From positions 1-54,560 of the forward strand of contig JADGKB010000097.1 of the NCBI GenBank assembly GCA_027604185.1: a DNA stretch of 54,560 nucleotides. The letters are read 5' to 3'. Below the pieces are notes generated by a model. It worked only from the letters and a program-made list of their open reading frames with translations. It did not search any database and had not been told where the DNA came from. Below, piece by piece: positions 21,714 through 31,914 of the stretch. The first letter of the stretch is position 1. Every line of letters starts with the position of its first letter. The stretch is from Boothiomyces macroporosus (taxonomy: Eukaryota > Chytridiomycota > Chytridiomycetes > Rhizophydiales > Terramycetaceae). The translations under genes were made by a program, and so were the position numbers.

Positions 21714-24700
21714 ATGTCCGAATCATATCTTGTGTTTTTTTTCTTGAAATCGAAAATGATCGAGCAAATTGCCAGCTTCCTTTCCGCAACCCTGGATCCC
21801 AAAGGTAGAAAACAAGGTAATCGGATATTGATTTAGCCGAACAGCAATTGGCCCAAATCGAGAAAACTCCTGGGTTCGCCCCAGTTCTTTTGCAGCTCAT
21901 TGCAGATGGAAGTTGCGATTACAATGTCAGATTCGCTGCTTCGGTTTACTTTAAAAATTATGTAAAGAGGGCATGGACGGTAGATGCTGAAGATTTGATT
22001 CCACCGCAAGATAGAGAAGGAATCAAGCAAGTCATTGTCAATTTGATGATTTCAGTTCCAACAAACATGCAGCTTCAATTAAGTGACTCCATCTCTTGCA
22101 TTGCTGATACAGACTTCCCCCAAAATTGGACTTCATTGCTTGGCGATTTGGTTAGCAAGTTGTCTGTCACTGACTTGCAAGTAAATATCGGTGTATTGCA
22201 AACCGCACACTCAATTTTCAAGAGATGGAGATCCCAGTTTGAAAATAATGCATTATTCACTGAAATCAATTATGTTATGAAGGAATTCTCTCCAGCTTAC
22301 CTGCAATTTTACCAAGCAATTGATGCGCTCGTAGATCAAAACGCAAACAACCCTCAGATCACTGTTTTATTAGAAATTGTATTGCTGCTCAACAAAATAT
22401 ACTTTAGTTTGAATTGCCAAGATTTGCCAGAATTCTTTGAAGACAATATGCCAGCATTCATGACCTTTTTCCAGAAATACTTGGAGTACAAGAATCCTAA
22501 TGTTCAAAATGTAGCTTTATTTAATACTAGGATGACGAAGCTAGTGTGGTTGAAAAGATCAAATCAGTTATTTGTGAGATTCTCATTTTGTATGGAGACA
22601 AGTATGAATCTGATTTCAAAATGCTCCCTCAATTTGTTCAGAATGTATGGACGTTATTGATCAATACTGGTGTTGAGCCAAAGAATGATATCCTAGTTAG
22701 TAGGGCTATTGCTTTCTTGACTTCTGTTGTAAAGCATGAACGTCATAAATCATTGTTTGAAGCGACCGAAACTCTAAACAGCATTTGCAGCCGAATTATT
22801 TTGCCGAATATGTATCTTAGAGAATCAGATGAGGAACTGTTTGAAGATGATCCAATTGAATATATCAGAAGAGACTTGGAAGGCTCTGATTCGGATACTC
22901 GAAGAAGAGCATCTGCTGATCTGGTTAGAGGGCTGATGAAGCTATTTGAAAAGACTGTAACTGAAATCTTTTCAGCTCACATTCAAGAGTGCTTGATGGT
23001 AAATTATTGTTTATTGTAGAACTATCAAAAAGACCCTGTAAACAACTGGAAGGCTAAAGATACCGCACTATTCTTGATTACCTCTCTGTCAGCCAAAACT
23101 ATTACTGCTCACGCTGGAGCAACGTCAATCAATGAGTTCATTCAAATTCTTCCTGTTTTTGCTGAACACGTTAATCCAGATTTAGTCGCTGCAGTTGATG
23201 GCCAAGTTCATCCTATCATCAAAGTCGATGCAATCAAGTATTTGATGCTGTTTAGAAGTCAGTTGAACAAACAGCAATTGCTACAAGTGTTGCCTATTTT
23301 AGCAAATCATTTGGGATCTTCAAACTATGTCGTCAACACTTGGACTGCTCATTGTATCGAAAGAATTTTAGCAATGAAGGAAGGAAGCGTTCCAATGTTT
23401 AATGGTGCTGATATCGAAGCAATCACACAGCCTACTTTGCAAAGATTATTTGATATTATTCAAAGAGGAAAAACACCTGAAAAGCTGGCGGAAAACGATT
23501 ATTTAATCAAGTGCATTCTTCGAATTATTGTAACCACGAAAGAATCATTATTAAATCATGTTACACTTGTGTTGGATAGATTGAACTTTATCATTGGACA
23601 AATTTCAAAGAATCCAAGTAATCCGAAATTCAATCACTATGCCTTTGAAAGTTTGTCAGCCTTGGTCAAGTATGTGTGTGTGCAACAACCATCTCTGGTT
23701 ACCAGTTTTGAAAGCTCCTTATTTGGCCCTATTCAAGAAATTCTAGCACTTGATGTTGTTGGTACTTTTTTAATTAATTTAGAATTCACTCCGTATTGCT
23801 TCCAGATTCTATCTCAAATGTTGTCCTTGCATAATGATGGCATTCCAGAAGCATATATGAATGTTCTTGGACCACTTCTCCAACCCGCTGCTTGGGAGTC
23901 CCATGCAAACATTCCAGCTCTTGTCAACTTACTAACTGCATTCTTGGCTAAAGGCTCTGCAACTTTAATTAGAAATGGTCAGGTAGCTGCGTTCTTGGGC
24001 ATTGCCTCAAAGTTGCTGTCTTCTCGAATGAATGACCACCACGGATTCAACTTGTTCAAATCCATTTTTGAACACATTCCAACGTAAATTTCTACTAATT
24101 TAGTGCCGACTTGTCACAATATGTCAAAAATGTATTTGTTCTGTTCTTGACTAGAATTTTCCAGTCCAAAACTGCTAAATTAACTAGATGCTTCTTGGAT
24201 TTCATGTGCTTCTTGTTCCTGTTAGATAAACCAGGAGTATCTATTGACGATTACATTGCCATAATTGACTCTATCCAACAAAAGTATTGTTAAACTAATC
24301 ATAGCCCATTATTTGGTGGTCTGCTTGAAAGCGTTATGATTCCAGAAGTCGAGCTTGTCGTCGCACCTCAAGCACGCAAGAACACTGCAATTGCTCTGAT
24401 TAAATTATTAACCCAATCTGAAGCCATGGTTAACCAATACTTTACACTATGGTCCAAATTGTTGGTAGCTATTCTAAATCTATTCCAACTGCCAGCTCAC
24501 TCTGTTACTGTAGAAGAAACTGATTTGGTTGCTGATTTGGAGGAGGCAGGATATCAGCCATCTTATTCTCGCTTAGCTTCTGGTGCCGTCAAGAAACAAG
24601 ACTTGAACATTGACCCTGAAGCATATCTTTGCACTAGTTTAATTGCCCTCGGACAAAAACATCCAAAGATCTCCCAAGCAATTCAAACAGAGCTACCTCA

Positions 24701-24761
24701 AGATAAATCACAAGGATTGATGGCAAGACTACAGAATGGCGGAGCTTCATTGATTCGTTGA
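21714..24761 (+). CDS. CSE1: Exportin-2 / importin-alpha re-exporter CSE1
   Basis: Six exons: 21714-21816, 21837-22510, 22531-22998, 23020-24083, 24104-24283 and 24305-24761. Introns are 20, 20, 21, 20 and 21 nt; 981 aa, or 967 aa if the in-frame ATG at 21756 is used, against about 960-970 in yeast and human. It is a HEAT-repeat karyopherin: N-terminal importin-beta domain (FLSATLDPKGRKQAEQQL, VRFAASVYFKNYVKRAW), CSE1 signature stretches (ISCIADTDFPQNW, HSIFKRWRSQF) and C-terminal PLFGGLLESVMIPEV. It exports importin-alpha from the nucleus with RanGTP. The start at 21756 aligns better with the family. Confidence 0.95.
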
Positions 24762-24784
24762 ATATAAAAATGTGTTTTTATTCT

Positions 24785-26139
24785 TTAAAGCATTTCCAGG
24801 TCTATATGCTTGACTTCTGGACGTTTCTCTCTAATCAACAGTTCAATTCGATCAATCTCTCTTCCAACAAAAAACAACAACTCTGAGCTTTGATTCACCA
24901 GCCAATCTTTAACTTCTTGGTCACTCTTGCACTCTTTCAGCAATTCAATATCAAGAGAAACACGATGCGGATGCATTTCTTGATATTTTCTAACCAATTT
25001 TTCAGCATCAAACATAATTTCGGCTTTGTTAATCTAGAATACCTTTGAATCTGGCCCAGTCAGGTCCGATACTTGTTGATTTAACATCATGGACTGATTT
25101 AATAACAGGATCTTGAACAATTAAATTTACAATTTCATTTTCCTTTTCTTTGTCCATTCTAGTTTGTATGAGGCCATTGATATTTCTTTTAACTAGCCAT
25201 ACTGCTACTGAAGATAGTAGTAGTCCGATTGCAATTGAGCCAACTGAATCTAACCATGGTACAAGAAACAGTTTTGAAACAGACAAACATGTACCAGCAA
25301 TCAATATTCCCATCAAAGCAGCAGAGTCTTCCATAAATACTTGGACAGAGGTTGGGTCTGCACCATTTTTCAAGAATTCGAAAAAGGACAGTCCCTTTTC
25401 TCTAGCAGCCTTCTTTATGTGACTATAAGCGACAGTTAGAGTAGCTGTATAAGTAAAGAATACCTAATGTCAATACCATTTACCTGATTCGAAAAGAAAA
25501 CAGCCGCCCAGCGCCATGAATGCTGGCTGCAAGTCGTGCAATACATGCCCACCTTCAATCAAACCACTAATTCCATGATACAGAGTGACTCCTCCTCCTA
25601 AAAAGAATACACCAACTCCACTAACCAAAGCCCACGCGTATTTCTCTGTCATGTAGCCGTAAGGGTGGTCTAAATCCGGCTGCTTAAGTGACCTCCATAA
25701 ACCATACATCAACAAACTGAATTAAAATAAAAAACCTTTCATTCAAGACATCCGCCAACGAGTGCATACTTTCAAATAATTATTCAATCGTTACCTATGT
25801 GAATAGGAATAAACCTGCATACATTGAAGCTGAACCTGAGGATAAAGCACCATAGAATTTGGCTGAAAACATTATTAAATTTGAAGACATTGCCAGCAGC
25901 ACAATTTTCTTTGTCCCTTGCAGCTTCGTTTCCAATTCCATGGTCTGATTTTCAATTATCGGTTGTTTCCGCAGCTGCTTAATCTTTGATTTCAGTAATC
26001 CCAAGTCATCCTCTGGTGGTGGAAGCAGCTCTTTTAGAGAGGAAGAAAATCTAGATAAATTAGAAAATTTCAGCGGAGGGAATGATAGTGTTGCAGATAA
26101 TTTCAGCTTGCAGGCATTGGGTCTAACTATCCTCAGCAT
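24785..26139 (-). CDS. Cation diffusion facilitator, SLC30A9/ZnT9-like
   Basis: Exons 26139-25815, 25772-25736, 25716-25484, 25444-25043 and 25023-24785, about 411 aa. The hydrophobic core resembles ZnT9: GSASMYAESMHSLADVLNE, the HPYGY motif and SGVGVFFLGGGVTLYHGI. The cytosolic C-terminal domain ends RPEVKHIDLEML, matching the ZnT9 end. It probably moves zinc or another divalent ion across a mitochondrial or other internal membrane. Two introns are abnormal. One (25445-25483) is 39 nt, made of two back-to-back GT-AG units (20+19). The other (25773-25814) is 42 nt, a GT-AG unit of 20 followed by 22 nt ending TG, and this end is needed for frame. The last introns are 19 nt. Confidence 0.88.
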
Positions 26140-26167
26140 TTTGATAAGAAAATAAATTTGCAATCGA

Positions 26168-26768
26168 ATGCAAGTCCTAGACAATTCAATCTCCCAACAC
26201 TACATTCCGCCGCCAAACTACGGAATGGTTGAAAACAAACTGTACCGATCTGGCCAACCAAACGAGCTCAATTTCCCGTTCTTGGAGAAGCTCGAGTTGA
26301 AGACGATTATATTTCTTGGTGATTAGAACTAATATTAGCTCCAGAAGACCCTAATCAAAAGTTTCTCAATTTCATTGACGACCAAGAAATCGCATTTCAT
26401 CATCTAGGATACAACGCTACAGTAATTCGTTATTAATACTGGCAAATGCGTGGGATCCAATTTCAGAAGAAGTTGTTTTGGAGTCGTTAGAATTGATGCT
26501 TGATCCTCAAAACTTTCCGCTGGTAATTGATGATTAATTGCGGATGGTAATGTGCAATTTGGGAAGACACAGGACCGGAACGGTAGTTGGATGTTTGCGA
26601 AAGTTACAGAAATGGAATTTGACTGCGATATTTGAAGAGTATAGACGGTACGCTGGTCCTAAAGTCAGGATCTTGTCTGAACGTAACCCTGAACTGATCT
26701 TAGAATTTATCGAGTTATTTGACACAGAGTTGGTTCGTGTTCCTTTAAACCATCCGCAGTGGTTGTAA
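26168..26768 (+). CDS. OCA1: OCA1/SIW14-type atypical dual-specificity phosphatase
   Basis: Exons 26168-26318, 26339-26421, 26442-26522 and about 26544-26768, roughly 179 aa. The family signatures are strong: NYGMVENKLYRSGQPNELNF, then KTIIFLAPEDP, then the CX5R catalytic loop MCNLGRHRTGTVVGCLRKLQ and FEEYRRYAG. Fungal OCA1-like enzymes dephosphorylate phosphotyrosine or inositol pyrophosphates in the cytosol. Intron 1 is a normal 20-nt GT-AG. Intron 2 (gtaattcgttattaatactg) appears GT-TG. Intron 3 starts at 26523 and has no usable AG; removing 18, 21 or 24 nt keeps frame (ends TG, GG or TG). Its ATG is only 28 bp from that of the divergent transporter gene. Confidence 0.88.
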
Positions 26769-26812
26769 TATATTTATTGAATTTAAAAGTGTCAAAATTA
26801 TATTATTTCACA

Positions 26813-27939
26813 TTACTTGCTCATTGTTTCTTCAATGTTTTGCACACATAGGGGACATTTTGCATTTAGATGCAACCACTCGTCGATACAGGTCTGATGG
26901 AAATGGTGCTTGCAGCCCAGTTGACGCAGATTCTCATCGTTTTCATATTCACACAGGCAAATGGAACACGATGCATCCTCCTCATTCAGCTCCAAGTAAC
27001 GTACTTCTGGTTCATGATGTTCTTGTTCCTGCGGCTCCTCGGATTCCCTTTTCTTGAAAAAGAACTTGAATCTTCTCTTCTTTTTAGTATTCTTTTTAAG
27101 AGAAGATGAAGTTGGTGAGCCTGGTGGAGGTGATGCAATTCTTTCTGGTACTTCGACAGTATTTGCTAAAGGCGAAGGCACTTGGACCGAGAATGGCAGC
27201 TGAGGTGGAGGTGGTGTAGTTGACAGTTCCACAGGGTCTTCCACGTCAGACCTTTTCCTATATCTATAGATCGGAAGACTAGCAATCAAGTCATCAGAGG
27301 CGCCCATCGCTCTTATCCTTGCTTCCTCTCTTAAATCTGCATTTCGGAGTAGTAGAAATAGACAGGGTAGGCATAGTATCGCCAGACATGCTAACAGAGC
27401 TGGTGAAAAGATTCTAGAGAGTCCAAATATGATAAAGCCTAAACAGGTATTGTACATGATTGGTGATTCAACAGACAGCTCTTTTGCATTAGGACCAAAC
27501 ACTAACACAAACGCCAAGAGAAATGGAACAAAAAGTGCCCAGTCAATTTTCCTATTATTAGCAGATCAATACCCTCTGAAATTCTTTCGAATCTTTTCCC
27601 TTTCAATATACTCTGGGATTTCGTGAGTGGGTTGCCCTATTGAAAAATACAGCGGACAGAAAATAAGCACAAGGAAAAGCTGCGATAAATACAAAATGGA
27701 GACCAACTGAAGCTGTATCGACGGCGTATTCCAGGAAATAGCGAGCATCGCAATCCCGACAGCTTCCTATCATTAGGGAAAAGTACTTGAATCACTCCTA
27801 CTACAACTTGAAAGATAAACAAAATCTTTCCCAAGATTGAAAACTCTGCATAAATCTGTCGGTAATAGTGGGGGCCGATTTTGTATTTCTCAAATATCGA
27901 TTGTGGTAATTGATCCTGTTCTGTGGTATCTTGCTCCAT
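26813..27939 (-). CDS. Multi-pass membrane RING-H2 protein, copy A
   Basis: Three exons: 27939-27787, 27766-27573 and 27551-26813, with introns of 20 and 21 nt; 361 aa. An N-terminal segment (FEKYKIGPHYYRQIY) precedes about four hydrophobic helices, a Pro-rich and basic cytosolic linker, and a C-terminal RING-H2 finger: CSICLCEYENDENLRQLGC, KHHFHQTCIDEWLHLN, AKCPLC. This is the layout of membrane-anchored E3 ubiquitin ligases. First of three tandem paralogues on the minus strand. Target and organelle are unknown. Confidence 0.88.
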
Positions 27940-28111
27940 GAATTGTGAATAAAAATCAAAGGCGCAACAATTTAAAGGAACCAGCCACACCAACGATTCT
28001 CTGGTGGCCGATAAACACAATAGAATAATGACTAATGTTGGGGCTTGGGTGCTACTTGATGAAGCACCTTCTGGAAAAATAGCATTACGATAGTATTTTG
28101 CAGGATATTTA

Positions 28112-29083
28112 TTAGTGTAGTTCTTGGACACACAATGGACATTTGGCATTCAGTCTCAGCCATTCATCCAAACATCTCTTGTGGAAATGATGCCCACAAC
28201 TCAATTGTCTTAGAATGTCATTGTGTTCATAGTCACATAAGCATATGGAACAGCTTGCATCTGACTCTAATTCCAAACTTTCCAGTTTCACTGGTTTTTG
28301 AAACCAAGACTGTTTCGTATTTGGAGTTTCTGGATATTTTCTGTATTGATATTCTGGAAGCCTTCTAATTGTTTCACCACTGGCTCCATTTGACGAATCT
28401 TCAAAGATAGTGTAGTATGCACACAGTCTTACATTTTCAAATATCAGCAAGGGAGACAAGATTATTCCAAGCACTATTCCGATTGTTGCTGATAGAATTA
28501 TCAGTACTGGCCATATTAGAATGAAAACCATGATGCCTATCAAGATGTAGTTTGCTATTGGTGATGCCCATACTGTATCTCCATCTGTTAAACCTAATAC
28601 TAACATTACTGCTACAACGAAAAGAAACAGGAATGAAAATGATACTTTTCTAATATTAATCATTAGTTACAAGTGAAATCTTTGAGAGTCATTTTGAATC
28701 CTAGCAAAGAATAGAGGGAATAAGAGTACGAGTAAGAACAATAATGTCAGATAAGATAATCCAATCAGCTGTACTTGGATACTCACTTTCTTCCAAGTGA
28801 TGAATAGTACTGGAACTCCTATGAATTCTTGTATCAGCGCAAATGATAGTGCAAGCACAAAATACTTTCGATCTTGCTCTTGCACAGAGTGATACACTTG
28901 AAGGTAATAATGCGGCCCTATTTTATACTTTTTGAATATATCTGTCTGTACAACTACTTCTTCCTCTACAGTTGTTTCTACAGCATCTTTTTCTTGTAAT
29001 GAACTATTGTCTACTGGATCTTGGACAATAGTAATTTCCGGTTCTAGTTCTATTATAGTGTCGCTGTGTTCGAGATTATTCAT
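28112..29083 (-). CDS. Multi-pass membrane RING-H2 protein, copy B
   Basis: Two exons, 29083-28671 and 28649-28112, with one 21-nt intron; 316 aa. The acidic N-terminus leads into FKKYKIGPHYYLQVYHSV, shared with copy A, then four hydrophobic segments and a C-terminal RING-H2 (CSICLCD, SCGHHFHKRCLDEWLRLNAK, CPLC). The start at 29083 is the first true ATG; the frame upstream opens only at TTG. It lacks the intron that copies A and C share inside the first membrane region, suggesting intron loss. Likely an E3 ubiquitin ligase. Confidence 0.87.
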
Positions 29084-29380
29084 ATTTGTGTAAACAAACA
29101 ACGCGTTTCCAATTCAAGCTGACTAATACCAATGCACTAGTTGAGTCCTAGTAACACCATATACCAGAATACAAGACAAAAAAGGACAAAAGATGAATTG
29201 GTTTATTGAAACAAGGGCTGAGGAAATGTTTCTGAAGAACTGCATAGTGTCTCAGCGTTTAGTTTTCTACATGAATTTTCAGTAGTCTAACATATATTAA
29301 CCATCACTGACTGAATGCAGTCCTTCACCAACATTGCTCAACTAGAGATCAGAAAAAAAATCAAAAATTTATGAACAAAA

Positions 29381-30289
29381 TTACACATGAACCACGCACA
29401 GTGGGCAGGTAGCATTTATCGACAACCACTCGTCAATGCACGCTTGATGAAAGTAATGATTACAGCCCAACTGCCGGAGTACCTGGCCATTTTCATACTC
29501 GGATAAACAGACACAGCACTGGTTGTGCTCTTCATCGATAAACAATTCCGTCCCTTTAGACTCTTTTTTGAATAGTTTGAACAGGAAGCCAGTCTTTTCC
29601 GGTTCTTGTTGCTGCTCCTTGTCCAATTTCGCAATGAACGTTGGGAACTTGTTGATTTCCCTTGAAGACGCACCCCGATGCTGTCTATTCATTCTTGCCA
29701 TGAAATAGTCTCTGAATACACATGGGACACAGGTCAAGATTGCTAGGAAATATACGCACGCTAGCACTATCGGCCAGTAAATCACAGAGGCAGTAAAGAT
29801 CAGTAATATAAACAGTGTATAGTACAATGTTCCAGATTGAGTCTGCAATTCGGAAGACTGAGGTCCAATAATGTAATACAATGCCCCAATAATTGGGATG
29901 GCAATTACGGCATACACATAACTACATTAGCTTAAAGTACCGTTTAACTTTGCTGATATTATCCTCATCAAGCCCACTCGATCTTCCCCACGAACTGCCT
30001 TGCACAAAGAAAGCTGGAAATGTAATTAGAATTACAAACAAAAGTCCCAAATAGCTTATAGCAATAATTTGCAACTGAAATGCGGATGAGTTCCAGCAAC
30101 TTGCTACAACGGTTATTCCGGCAACAACCTAACGTTAACGAGACTTGCTTGTATTGTAGCTATTGCAATTGAAGCGATAAAGGTTAATTGCCGTACTGTC
30201 TCCAAGTGGATAAAAATCGTTCGGTAATGCTTGATCCCTATGTAATACTTTTTAGTGAATGAGATTGTTGGTGTATCTTCAGTTTGCAT
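29381..30289 (-). CDS. Multi-pass membrane RING-H2 protein, copy C
   Basis: Three exons: 30289-30149, 30128-29941 and 29921-29381, with introns of 20 and 19 nt; 289 aa. It begins MQTEDTPTISFTKKYYIG (compare YKIGPHYY in A and B), has about four hydrophobic helices and a RING-H2 at the C-terminus (CCVCLSEYENG, CNHYFHQACIDEWLSINAT, CPLC). Intron 1 (gcaagtctcgttaacgttag) has a GC donor and lies at exactly the position of the GT-AG intron 1 of copy A, after the IQ dipeptide. The shared position supports the GC-AG reading over an alternative GT-TG reading one codon later. Confidence 0.86.
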
Positions 30290-30370
30290 TTGGAAAGTTG
30301 AATTGTCAACGCCTACCTTGGTGTGTATGGGGAAAAATTAGCACATGCTCAATCAATAATAAATTACAGT

Positions 30371-31297
30371 TTATTTCCATACTTTAATGGTATTGTCAAA
30401 TGAACAAGTGAGCATCTCATGTTCGAATGGATGGTAGTGTACCATAGTAACAACTTGCTCATGTGCGTCAATGGTATGGACAATCTCCCCTTCCACTAGA
30501 TCCCAAATCCTGACTTTGCCGTCTTCGCTTCCACCAATTACATGCGAATCATTCTTAGTCAAGCAAGGCACCAGTCTATATTCCTGATTCTTGTGTCCTC
30601 TATAGTCATTCAGCAACTCTCCAGTTTCAACATCAAACAGTCTAATGACATTATCCAGAGTATTCACCAACATACAATTCTTGTCATTAGAAAGCCCGCA
30701 AAAAGTAACTGGGAATCCCACATTATCGATAATGACCTTTCTTGTTCTGATATCATACACTCTGACATGCCCATCAACTGAACCGGATAATATCTGGTAT
30801 TCTTCCATCTTCACCCACTCTACGCTGTCTTTGGCTTCATTCAGAGTTTGGACTGGTCTTTTAGAAAGAGAGCGACAGTCCCATATCCGGACAGTTGCAT
30901 CGTATGAACCAGAGCTAAAATTAAAGAGAATTACACTATAATTTGCCCTTCCTTGTTGAAATCAACCGCATTAACCCGCTGAGTGTGATCATGAAACCTT
31001 TGGACTGTTTTTCCTGTTGATACATCCCAGAGAAAGACAGAGCGATCGCCAGAGCCAGAAGCAAACCTCGTGTTCTCATTCAATGGTCTAATTAAACAAT
31101 ATTTACAATTGCACAGACAAGACTTCCTTTCCGTGCCCCGTATAAGTGAAAATACAAGTCTCTGTTTTTGGATTCCATAATTTGACAGAGCGATCGCCCC
31201 CTGCTGAGAGCACATACTCTCCATCCTTGCTATAAATCGCACTGTGAACTGGGCCTGTATGTCCTTTAAGCTCGCCAACTTTTTGTCTGGGAAACAT
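30371..31297 (-). CDS. WDR83: WD40 protein WDR83/MORG1
   Basis: Three exons: 31297-31107, 31087-30935 and 30914-30371, with introns of 19 and 20 nt; 295 aa. Seven WD40 repeats in a compact propeller: LKGHTGPVHSAIYSKDGEYV, SAGGDRSVKLWNP, SGSGDRSVFLWDV, SVDGHVRVYDIRT, EYRGHKNQEYRL-like (here DYRGHKNQEYRLVPC) and GGSEDGKVRIWDLVEG. The overall order and the GHKNQEYRL segment match WDR83, a scaffold of MAPK signalling and a component of catalytic spliceosomes. The start codon is 22 bp from the divergent CENP-A ATG, so the two promoters must overlap coding sequence. Confidence 0.92.
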
Positions 31298-31319
31298 AAT
31301 TTTTTTGATTTGAAAATCT

Positions 31320-31789
31320 ATGGTTAGACACTCACCACAAGCCAAAAAGACTTTGAAACGACCAGCAAAATCTAAAAAGACTCCACAGAAACCACCTAGT
31401 ACTTTTTAATTTGATCTAGCTAAACGGCGGTACAGACCGGGAACACTTGCACTCAAGGAAATCAGACAATACCAGAAATCAACAGTGCTGTTACTTCGAA
31501 AACTGCCTTTTGCGCGTCTAGTATATCGGTTTAATGATAGGTAAAGGAAGTAGCGTCGGATATAGCTCGAGTTCACTCTATTAATTACGAGCCGTTGAGG
31601 TGGCAGCTACATGCGATAATGGCTCTGCAAGAAGCAACAGAGGCTTTTATGGTACATTTATTTGAAGATGCGTAATGATATTTTAATAGTAGAAACTTGT
31701 GCGCTATACACGCAAAACGAGTAACGATTATGCAGAAAGATATTCAACTGGCAAGAAGAATAAGAGGTCCTTGGGGAGGGTTAGGTTAA
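31320..31789 (+). CDS. CENPA: Centromeric histone H3 variant (CENP-A)
   Basis: Four exons: 31320-31398, 31420-31520, 31541-31671 and 31693-31789, with introns of 21, 20 and 21 nt; 135 aa. No exon alone makes a long frame, so it is easily missed. A short basic tail ([20 protein letters not shown]) precedes the histone fold: [34 protein letters not shown] and [20 protein letters not shown]. Loop 1 is longer than in H3, and a Trp (W81, PLRWQL) replaces the H3 Phe, both hallmarks of CENP-A. The end reads [12 protein letters not shown] rather than IRGERA. It marks centromeric nucleosomes and recruits the kinetochore. It diverges from conventional H3 at 2-412. Confidence 0.93.
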
Positions 31790-31914
31790 ATAAAAGATAT
31801 ATTTGGAAGAGATTATCTTGCTCTTCAATAATTAACTGATCTCTAATAGTTACTATTAGCAATTGGCGAGGATAAATCTGTAGAGTTGAAGACTGATGTA
31901 AAAAAGACCATTGT

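Noticed and set aside
29099..29101. Non-ATG upstream starts (TTG or GTG) implied by the longest frames of several genes
   Set aside because: Each such gene has a good in-frame ATG slightly downstream that fits the family N-terminus or a TATA box.
30129..30148. 11-nt GT-AG intron in RING copy C
   Set aside because: Too short for donor plus branch site. The 20-nt GC-AG version matches the paralogue's intron position.
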